From Armatimonadota bacterium (GTDB lineage: Bacteria > Armatimonadota > Armatimonadia > Armatimonadales > Armatimonadaceae): a stretch of DNA of 17,482 bases. The stretch spans positions 1 to 17,482 of the forward strand of contig JACMMA010000229.1 in assembly GCA_014379275.1 (NCBI GenBank), written 5' to 3'. Positions 1 to 6,171 of this stretch are shown here, one piece after another (position 1 is the first letter of the stretch; each line of letters begins with the position of its first letter). The position numbers and the translations under genes are program-made. Under the pieces are notes generated by a model, which saw only the letters and a list, made by a program, of their open reading frames with translations, was not told where the DNA came from and did not search any database.

Positions 1-2
1 TC

Positions 3-218
3 ACCCCGATTTTCGCCATCGGACGCACGTCCGGATGGACGGCGCACATGATCGACCAACTCGAAGACCAACGGAATCATTCGCAAACACGAACGCCAGA
101 CTCTGTCTGGCGTTCGTGTTTTTCTTCTTTGGAGGCTACAGTTCCAGCAATTGTGTCACGAACGCGCCGCCGGGCGCACCGATGGAAGACTCCATGTCGA
201 GAGGGTACCGGAGCGTAA
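3..218 (+). CDS. gltA: Citrate synthase, C-terminal end (partial, abnormal terminus)
   Basis: The frame opens with TPIFAIGRTSGWTAHMIDQL, which matches the conserved end of citrate synthases (TPxFAxxRxxGWxAHxxEQ), the TCA-cycle enzyme condensing oxaloacetate with acetyl-CoA. The 5' part lies outside the window. The family normally continues EDNRIIRPRxxYVG and stops. Here the frame reads EDQRNHSQ and enters a strong terminator hairpin (85-121) with no stop before it; the first in-frame stop is TAA at 216-218, antisense to the downstream pilin gene. Removing one A from the GGAATC at 72-77 would restore QRIIR, so a one-base insertion is likely, but even that frame has no stop before the hairpin. 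Identity is fairly sure; the true 3' end is not. Confidence 0.75.
   Translation, partial: TPIFAIGRTSGWTAHMIDQLEDQRNHSQTRTPDSVWRSCFSSLEATVPAIVSRTRRRAHRWKTPCREGTGA
85..124 (+). terminator. Rho-independent terminator of the citrate synthase gene
   Basis: A perfect 17-bp inverted repeat (85-101 with 105-121) encloses a 3-base loop TCT. It runs into a T-rich tract from 119 (TTTTT, then CTTCTTT). The T tract is on the plus strand, so it mainly stops plus-strand transcription; on the minus strand the same stem could help end the pilin operon, whose last stop lies 15 bp away. Confidence 0.9.
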
Positions 219-1371
219 AGTTTCCGGTCGCTTTCACACCACCTTCCGGGTCACCGCAGTAGATAGCACCGGCAATGTTGGCACCACCCGCCATATTCAC
301 ATCCCCGTTAAGTCCGTATATGATTCCCTGTGCGTCGGTAGCACTACCGCCGGTAATTTTTATCCCGACGGGCTTATCGGTCTCATTGTAAACGAACAAT
401 GTCGGGGTGGGAAGCCCGTTCGTTATTCTGTAGACGGATTGTCCAGTTTGCGAGAAAGTGCCCTTCACGACGAGCGTGACGCCATTCGTCAGGACGCCAC
501 CGGAATGGTCGCCGTCACCTTCCACATTCACGACAGAGTTGCCGCCCCCCGCGAGCGTCACCACCTTGGAGCCGTTGAGTTTGATACTTCCTTTGATATA
601 TCGGGAACCAGAGATCGAAGCACTGCTGGTGATACTGCCGTCCCAGATTCCCCCGGCTTTAGCCTCGGCGATCCAGTTCTGTTTCATCGCGGCGGTCATC
701 GCGTCGGTGAAAAACTGGGCAGGTGACTCCATTCTGGTGTTGGGAACGTAGCCGACACCGTGGGGAAGACCGGAGTAAGAAGAAAGAGCCCCATCCACGA
801 CGCTATTATTTCCGACGGATAGATCGCCGTTCGCCGTGCAGTTAGCGATATGTGTTCCCAGCGGGATGGTAAGAATGTTCGCAGTCCCGTTAATATCGAT
901 CGTGCCGTTGGACTTGATCGCCGCACGATCAGCACCCAATTTAACCTGTTTGATCGTCATAATCGCGGTCAAAGTAATGCTTCCCTTGTCCGCGCTGACG
1001 CCTTCGGACACCACTTTTCGCGTCCAGGCGTCTACCGATGTCACCGTGGTCTTGAACGTTCCAAAAGGAACATTCGTCGTCTCGGGAAGGGTCGTTGTAC
1101 TGGGACTTGTCCCACGATAACCGACATCGAGACTTAAGCGATGTACCGCGTCGTCCATGCCCGCTTCCGCCAGAGTCAGCGCCTTTGCCCGAAGCAAACC
1201 CTGCCGCGAATTCCGCACCTGAGCTGTCGTCAGCGATGCCAGCGACGACATGATGACGGCGAACACGACCAGGAAAGAAAGGACTATCACGGTAACATAC
1301 CCGCTGTTGCGCCGCGAACGGCGCCGACAACGTACATCGGCCGATGAAAGAATTGTTTCACTATTTGTCAT
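136..1371 (-). CDS. PilX-like pilus assembly protein with large C-terminal domain
   Basis: Third gene of the minor-pilin cluster, 411 aa from the ATG at 1371. That start follows an AGGGG ribosome site in GGATAGGGGATATACGA and fits better than the longer frame beginning at 1503. After a basic N-terminus (CRRRSRRNSG, about residues 15-24) comes one hydrophobic helix (about 25-48, GYVTVIVLSFLVVFAVIM) and then RAKALTLAEAGMDDAVHRL. This is the usual layout of PilX N-terminal-domain proteins, which often lack the prepilin Glu5. The remaining 300 or so residues are rich in Gly, Ser, Thr and Asn, with alternating hydrophobic residues (IKLNGSKVVTLAGGG, LTNGVTLVVKGTF), suggesting a beta-rich exposed domain. 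Probable role: type IV pilus or pseudopilus minor component at the envelope. It could also be a type II secretion-like pseudopilin partner. It starts 38 bases inside the end of the preceding... gene's neighbour spacing: the PilW-like stop is at 1409-1411. Confidence 0.72.
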   Translation of the reverse strand: MTNSETILSSADVRCRRRSRRNSGYVTVIVLSFLVVFAVIMSSLASLTTAQVRNSRQGLLRAKALTLAEAGMDDAVHRLSLDVGYRGTSPSTTTLPETTNVPFGTFKTTVTSVDAWTRKVVSEGVSADKGSITLTAIMTIKQVKLGADRAAIKSNGTIDINGTANILTIPLGTHIANCTANGDLSVGNNSVVDGALSSYSGLPHGVGYVPNTRMESPAQFFTDAMTAAMKQNWIAEAKAGGIWDGSITSSASISGSRYIKGSIKLNGSKVVTLAGGGNSVVNVEGDGDHSGGVLTNGVTLVVKGTFSQTGQSVYRITNGLPTPTLFVYNETDKPVGIKITGGSATDAQGIIYGLNGDVNMAGGANIAGAIYCGDPEGGVKATGNFTLRYPLDMESSIGAPGGAFVTQLLEL

Positions 1372-1408
1372 TCGTATATCCCCTATCCACTGCTGGATGG
1401 ATCTTAAA

Positions 1409-2218
1409 TCAATCACGGTGGTTTCGCAGGCAGACGCTGCCCGACATGGTAAGTTTACGTGCCATCTTGCGCGAATCAATGTCGGAGAAATTAACCGCGA
1501 CATCTACCTGTTGCACATGTCCGAGCGCGTCGGCGTCGGACGCACTTACCGGGTAGAGCACCTGTACATCCGCGCCGCTGGCACCTGCGCTCACTTGAAT
1601 CTGGCTCGGGCTACCGAGTGCCCAAGCTCCCGAAGAAGACTCGCCATTCACGGTCACAGACGGGGCGCTGACAGCTTTCGCGCTCAGTGCAGGGAGGACG
1701 CCTGATATCGGTTTTTCAAACTGGTCACGAACGCGGTAGGTCAGCGCGATGCTCTCGACGTTTTTCGCGAGCAAATAGCGCGACCGGGCGACACGCTTAG
1801 AGCCGACGCCAGCAATCACCGTTTCCCGGATCTCTTTCTTAACGGCATCGTGCTCAAAAATGATGTAGTCCGTGACCCCCGGGAGAATGATACTGACGGC
1901 CGCCGGGTCGTACCCTGCCGCCTGCATCACGATAGTAGAGCCGTTCGTTGTGTACGTTTTCGTCGGGGAAGTATGGAAGGCGACAACGCCCGATGCGTAC
2001 CGCATCTGTGCCAGCATCTCGTCCACCCCCCTGCGGGCATCGAATCCCATGCCAGTGTCCGTCACCTGCTGACTCGCTCCGAGCGCCAGGGCACGTAAGC
2101 CAGCGGTCATTGTAACCATCAGGATCGAGAAGACCGTAACAGCAACCATGGTTTCGACCAGAGAAACCCCGCGATAACGGCGACGCGATAACGATCGTTT
2201 TTTCAGTGTGCTTCGCAT
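1409..2218 (-). CDS. PilW-like minor prepilin
   Basis: A 269-aa prepilin-like protein. The chosen start is the ATG at 2218, whose A is also the last base of the preceding gene's TAA (TAATG), so translation is probably coupled; the longer frame from 2299 only overlaps the upstream gene. A basic leader (MRSTLKKRSLSRRRYRG, residues 1-17) ends in Gly17 at a class III cleavage site, followed by VSLVETMVAVTVFSILMV: Glu at mature position 5 and a hydrophobic stalk helix, both hallmarks of type IV prepilins processed by PilD. The rest resembles PilW-type minor pilins in length. It lies between a PilV-like and a PilX-like gene, the usual V-W-X minor-pilin order that primes pilus assembly. The particular PilW label is inferred from order and length. 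Confidence 0.8.
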   Translation of the reverse strand: MRSTLKKRSLSRRRYRGVSLVETMVAVTVFSILMVTMTAGLRALALGASQQVTDTGMGFDARRGVDEMLAQMRYASGVVAFHTSPTKTYTTNGSTIVMQAAGYDPAAVSIILPGVTDYIIFEHDAVKKEIRETVIAGVGSKRVARSRYLLAKNVESIALTYRVRDQFEKPISGVLPALSAKAVSAPSVTVNGESSSGAWALGSPSQIQVSAGASGADVQVLYPVSASDADALGHVQQVDVAVNFSDIDSRKMARKLTMSGSVCLRNHRD

Positions 2219-2712
2219 TATTGTACAACTCCGTCCGGTGACACGAGGCTGGCGAACGTCCGCCGTTTCTTCACATTCGTGCCACCGAGAGCACTCCATG
2301 TTATTGTCACCCGGATAAAAACGATCTTCGTGGTGTCCAGAAATTTGGCGGTATTCGGGTCCTGCCAGGGCGAAAGAGTCATCGTGATGTCGGGGTTCGC
2401 CAGATCGCCTATCTGCGGCACTACTCCCATCTTCAAAACATCCGCCTTGGTGTAATCGCGGGTGGACAGCGGCACCCCGCGATAAATCCGCACGTTCTCG
2501 ATCACCTGCCTCGCCGCGTTATAGGCGGCGTTGTTTTCGGTGGCGACTTTTGCATTCACACGAGATGCGATCAAAAGCGAGGTCAGGCCGAGCAGGAGCA
2601 TCGCCACCACAAAGGTGGCAATCAATCCATCAATCAAAGTTGCCCCGGCGTTACGCCTCCGCCTGGCATTGGGAAAGAGGCGTGATCTCCTATTCAATCT
2701 ATAAAAATTCAT
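2218..2712 (-). CDS. PilV-like minor prepilin (Asp at mature position 5)
   Basis: First gene of the pilin operon, 164 aa from the ATG at 2712. A long Arg-rich leader (RRSRLFPNARRRRNAG, about residues 8-23) ends in Gly23, followed by ATLIDGLIATFVVAMLLLGL, a typical N-methylated pilin stalk. The residue at mature position 5 is Asp28 rather than the near-universal Glu. The later stretch ENNAAYNAARQVIENVRIYRG resembles PilV/GspI-like proteins. The gene overlaps the next one by a single base (TAATG). The start has only a weak GGAA upstream (CACCGGAAACA), so translation start may be inefficient. Pilus or pseudopilus minor subunit; which machine it serves cannot be decided here. Confidence 0.75.
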   Translation of the reverse strand: MNFYRLNRRSRLFPNARRRRNAGATLIDGLIATFVVAMLLLGLTSLLIASRVNAKVATENNAAYNAARQVIENVRIYRGVPLSTRDYTKADVLKMGVVPQIGDLANPDITMTLSPWQDPNTAKFLDTTKIVFIRVTITWSALGGTNVKKRRTFASLVSPDGVVQ

Positions 2713-3438
2713 TGTTTCCGGTGCCTACTTCGTATTCGGTGCCCGCTCACATATCTGGTACACCTTGATGATAGGTTGCTTTCTTAGCAATCTTCATGCC
2801 AAAACGAAAAATTTTTAAAAACGGCGAATTTTCAATCTAAATACCAGGAGTAGTCTTTTTCGCACCGAATATATGACTTGACATACTATTGACTAGTAAC
2901 TCATGCGAAATGCGGTCTTTTTCACGCCGATATAGGATGGTTTCTCACGCAAATTTCGTTCCGATCTTCGCTCAAGAAGCCGGTAATTCCCTTGAGGAAA
3001 ATACAGGACTTAAGTCGGATACTTTCGTTCTTTAGTATGTATGAGACGAGTTACGCCAAGCCACGATGGCTGACCAGAATACACCACTGAATGCGTGGGA
3101 ATGGACTCCTATAGCTCCCCTAAAGCAGTCCTTGCTAACGGTAACACGGTGACCAATCTTAGTTCGCGCCACGAACGCCTCCTGCCACTTTCCTTGCCCG
3201 ACTTACTTCTTAAATTTTTCCTCCGTAAGGATAATTAGATCTATACCTTTGGCATGAGTATTGCCATACCAAAGTATTAGCGCCCTTTCTCCCCAGGCGG
3301 GACGTTCGACGGGGTCCCGATGCTTCGCCATTTATACTTATATCGAAGCCGTCTTTCTGGCCTGTTTTCTGAAAGCGGCTTTGGCATTATGAACGAATAG
3401 TTTGTGGTGCACGATTCACCTAGGAAAGTTTTTACATT
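2713..3438. other. AT-richer intergenic gap with small hairpins, no gene seen
   Basis: This 726-bp stretch lies between the divergent pilin operon and a broken surface-protein gene. It has no convincing reading frame and is visibly less GC-rich than the genes (23 G+C of 60 by hand count at 2821-2880). Structure seen: a hairpin TTGCT/AGCAA at 2775-2789; a near-repeat of GTCTTTTTC.C.CCGA.TATA at 2853-2876 and 2915-2938; stems ATACT/AGTAT (3019-3038), AGCCA/TGGCT (3059-3071), GGACT/AGTCC (3103-3131) and CGGGAC/GTCCCG (3298-3319); and an imperfect palindrome around CTTTGGCAT/ATACCAAAG (about 3248-3277). A TTGACA occurs at 2879-2884 but I see no well-spaced -10. It probably holds the pilin promoter and leader; a non-coding RNA is possible but unproven. 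Confidence 0.5.
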
Positions 3439-4496
3439 TTGAGAACGCTTATCTCCCCCGTATGTGTCCGCCTTTTACGTTATGCCTTGCCTACCCCCGT
3501 CGACTCTCACAACGTTGCTACTTCCGACCCGCGAAATAGGGTCACGAAGTGGGTGGGTTGCGCGGCGCTCGTGATAGCTTTATTAGCCGCAGCCGACGCC
3601 GGACGCGCCGCGAATGCCCAGTGAGTCAGCTATAACGCCAACCGCTACACTACAGGGACGACCAATTCGACGACGTATACGGGTTTCGACAACGCAACGA
3701 GAAACTCCATCATTACAACACGTACTACTCAGGGTGTGCAGACACTCACCGGCGCAAATACCACGCGATACTTCGGCTATAACGTCGCCGCCGCCGCCAG
3801 TTCGGGCGCGAACGGGCTTTTCATCGACGACGCCGCTCCCTATCCTGACGGACACGAGTTCTCCACAGGTCTCGTCCAAACCGGTAGCGGCGCCGGCGGG
3901 AACGTAAGTGCCACTTTCACGGGTGCCACGGCGACTTCTGGTACGCAAGCATTCAGTACGAACACCTGGATCAAGGGTGCCACCGAATCCAACAGGACAT
4001 GGAACGTGTTGGCTGGCCGCGCGAGTATGTTAGGTGGCTACACCAACTCGACATCGGTTGGTAGCGTCACCATCAATCTCGGCGCGGTGTATACCATTGG
4101 GGGACACTGATCGGCACGAACACGAACGCGAGTCTCAACGTTCGTATGAACTTCTATAACACGAGCGTATCGGACACGTCACTATTCGACTACGCGGTTA
4201 CCGGAATCACGAACGCTACCGCCAACCCGAAATTCACCGGCGTCACCAGCACGACCGGTTTCAACCGGGTCGTCATCACGGGACTACAGACCAGTACCGC
4301 CGCGCCAAACGCCACTTACCCCGCTTATCCGAACGCGGCGTTTATCGCGCTGGATCAGGTCGAGATGGGTCAATTTCAACCGGTACCCGCGCCGCCCGCC
4401 GCCATTTCGCTCGGAATCGGTGGTCTGGTTGGCTTGCTGGGTACGGGGGCAGGTAAACTCCGTGCCCGCCGTAAACGAACCGCGAAGAAAGTTTGA
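3439..4496 (+). pseudogene. Broken gene for a secreted protein with PEP-CTERM-like tail
   Basis: One protein is spread over two frames. A hydrophobic signal peptide (VGCAALVIALLAAADAGRAANAQ) ends at an in-frame TGA (3622-3624). The same frame resumes with VSYNANRYTTGTTNSTTYTG and continues to a stop at 4108-4110. There a run of five G (4099-4103) appears to have lost one base: one added G joins TIGG to TLIGTNTNASLNVRMNFYN and carries on to the TGA at 4494-4496. The product is rich in Thr, Ser, Asn and Gly, with no known enzyme motif. It ends PVPAPP, a hydrophobic helix and RARRKRTAKK, a variant of the PEP-CTERM sorting signal with PAPP in place of PEP, so the intact protein was probably exported and surface-processed. 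No good start is visible: TTG at 3439 is only the formal frame opening, while GTC at 3541 (GTC-ACG-AAG-TGG) may be a mutated GTG. No exosortase gene is in the window. Confidence 0.75.
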
Positions 4497-4512
4497 TGCA
4501 CTCATTCAAGCT

Positions 4513-4548
4513 AAAAAGTCGCTCCGAACCGCATGGTTCGGAGCGGCT
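4513..4548. terminator. Bidirectional terminator between convergent genes
   Basis: A perfect 10-bp stem GCTCCGAACC/GGTTCGGAGC (4521-4530 with 4535-4544) has loop GCAT. On the minus strand it is followed by GACTTTTTAGC, a good T tract that should end the exopolysaccharide operon. On the plus strand it is followed only by GGCTTTCAATTT, a weaker tract serving the broken surface-protein gene. Confidence 0.85.
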
Positions 4549-4590
4549 TTCAATTTCGGCAGATTCACCCGTCGGTGGGAAGTTTCGCGA

Positions 4591-6171
4591 TCAGAACCCG
4601 TAGCCGATGCTCACCTCGCCGCGGGTTTCCTCGGTCGTGGAAACGTTCGGCAGGCGGATGTCGCCGGTGACGTGGTCTACGCGCCCCCCGACGAACAGCG
4701 CCCGATTCAGGTTATACGAGCCGTACAGGCTGAAGCGGTTGCCCGACAGTCCCGGTCGGCTATCATCGTCTTTGCGCCGCACCGCGATCTCCGCCGATGC
4801 CTTCGCCTTCTCCGATACCCGCGCGTCGAACCGCCCGAAGAAAAGTCGCGTGTTGCCGCCCCCGGAATAGCCGAGCGGAGCGCCATCTACCGTGTACGCG
4901 ACCGGAGCCGAAACAGAGCTGAATGTGTCGGGGTCGATGGTCGAAAACTCCAGGCGCAAACCGTATTTCCCGGCGTTATCGAGGCGCGGGCAGTAACCAC
5001 CCAGGAGAAGACCGATCTTACGCGGTGTGGAGATCACCCCCCCTTGCAAACCTTTCGGGGCCTGGATATCGTCGACCAAAAAATCGGTGTAAAGCGTCAC
5101 ATCCCGGTCCGGGATGGCACGATACGAGATTTGCGCGTCGATCAGATAGTTGAACCAGAGGGTGTTCGGGTAGGTATTGCCGCCGGCGATAAAGCCGAGC
5201 GGTCGCTGTTCGTCGTTGTTCGGTTCGTCCGTGAACGCGTTCTGGTACGCATAGAACGGCAACACGAGTGCCCAACCAGCACCGGGAAGACGTGTACTTT
5301 TGAATGTTTCCGCCACGGAGAGCTTCCAAGCCCCGCGATCCCCCGCGGTTTCGATCCGCCGTCCGAAGACGAACCGGCGTGTTCCAGTCGCTACCGGATC
5401 CACCCCCGGAATATCATCCTCGAAAATCTGCCCCGCGAACTGCGTGAAATACAGGCGTCCCGTCCGGCGACCGAGTGAACCAGGCAGGAAGAAACCCTTT
5501 TCGAAACGGACCTGCGGGATAGATGGCGCGTCATCGCCCAGAATCATCGCGCCGGAAAAGCCCGGCCCCCAGCGGAGCGGCTGCCGTCCGATGGTGATGT
5601 CGATCGCGGGCGTGTTGTAACGCACGAAGAGCGTCTCGACCGACGGGAAATCACGGGCGGGGCGGAACGCGTTCCACTCATCGCGATAATTGCCGACCGA
5701 CCCCGCGACATACCCGTCGCGCCCTATCGCCGACGTGACCGAGAAGCGACCGATCAGATCCCCGCTAACCGGCGTCGCGCCCGCCCGTGCCTTTACGAGC
5801 AACGAAAAGCCCGCGTCGCCCGCCGGGATATTGGGGATCACCACGCCGCGCGCGCGGAGCTCCCGCGCAAACTCCGTCACCAGAGCGCGGATCTGTGACC
5901 GCGCACTCGACGGAACGTTTGAAACGTCGTTCGTGGCGAGCAAGTCGGCGACAAACTCCGCCATTTCACGCCGCGTGTACAAACGATCCCCCCGAAAGAA
6001 GTCCGCGACCGCGACACCCTTGACCTGTCCCGCACTCGAAAGCGACCCTAAAAGATCGTAGGCAACGTCGCCGCGCGGCACAATATCCTCCGGCAAAGCA
6101 AACGCGTTCATCCCCATCGTGAACGCTACGATCACACCCGCACTAATCGATAGCCACTTTTTACTGACCAC
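4591..6171 (-). CDS. Capsule-assembly Wzi-like outer-membrane protein with SLH-like N-terminus
   Basis: A 526-aa exported protein. The signal peptide (about residues 1-25, AGVIVAFTMGMNAFA) is followed by an SLH-like segment (about 33-80: GDVAYDLLGSLSSAG, RGDRLYTRREMAEFVADLL). The rest looks like a beta-barrel: alternating strands, GRQPLRWGPG (195-204), which is characteristic of Wzi/capsule-assembly proteins, and a final GEVSIGYGF with C-terminal Phe, the usual Bam-recognised ending. Wzi proteins hold or organise exported polysaccharide at the outer surface. The GTG start at 6171 shares its first base with the TAG stop of the upstream dehydratase (TAGTG), so the two are probably translationally coupled. 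Last gene of the operon, followed by a terminator at 4513-4548. The SLH-like segment may contact peptidoglycan or its secondary polymers; this is inference. Confidence 0.8.
   Translation of the reverse strand: MVSKKWLSISAGVIVAFTMGMNAFALPEDIVPRGDVAYDLLGSLSSAGQVKGVAVADFFRGDRLYTRREMAEFVADLLATNDVSNVPSSARSQIRALVTEFARELRARGVVIPNIPAGDAGFSLLVKARAGATPVSGDLIGRFSVTSAIGRDGYVAGSVGNYRDEWNAFRPARDFPSVETLFVRYNTPAIDITIGRQPLRWGPGFSGAMILGDDAPSIPQVRFEKGFFLPGSLGRRTGRLYFTQFAGQIFEDDIPGVDPVATGTRRFVFGRRIETAGDRGAWKLSVAETFKSTRLPGAGWALVLPFYAYQNAFTDEPNNDEQRPLGFIAGGNTYPNTLWFNYLIDAQISYRAIPDRDVTLYTDFLVDDIQAPKGLQGGVISTPRKIGLLLGGYCPRLDNAGKYGLRLEFSTIDPDTFSSVSAPVAYTVDGAPLGYSGGGNTRLFFGRFDARVSEKAKASAEIAVRRKDDDSRPGLSGNRFSLYGSYNLNRALFVGGRVDHVTGDIRLPNVSTTEETRGEVSIGYGF

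Noticed and set aside
1250..1705. Plus-strand frame of 151 codons across the pilin junction
   Set aside because: It spans two pilin genes and their junction on the opposite strand, and has no domain or ribosome site.
3000..3190. Possible cyclic-di-GMP (GEMM) riboswitch, suggested by ACGCCAAGCCACGATGGCT
   Set aside because: Only the AAGCC-like stem is suggestive; the upstream GGCAAACC/GAAA tetraloop part and the downstream receptor helix are not found on either strand.
3298..3319. tRNA T-arm-like hairpin with TTCGAC
   Set aside because: The stem CGGGAC/GTCCCG has a 10-base loop and there are no matching acceptor, D or anticodon arms nearby.
3622..3624. TGA read as selenocysteine or as a sense codon
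   Set aside because: No SECIS-like stem is evident just after it, the family position right after a signal cleavage site has no reason for selenocysteine, and other genes here use TGA as stop.
4420..5478. Long plus-strand open frame (352 codons) opposite the Wzi-like gene
   Set aside because: It lies wholly or mostly antisense to a well-supported gene with signal peptide and family motifs; its product is Arg/Pro-rich with no recognisable domain, as expected of a GC-rich shadow frame.
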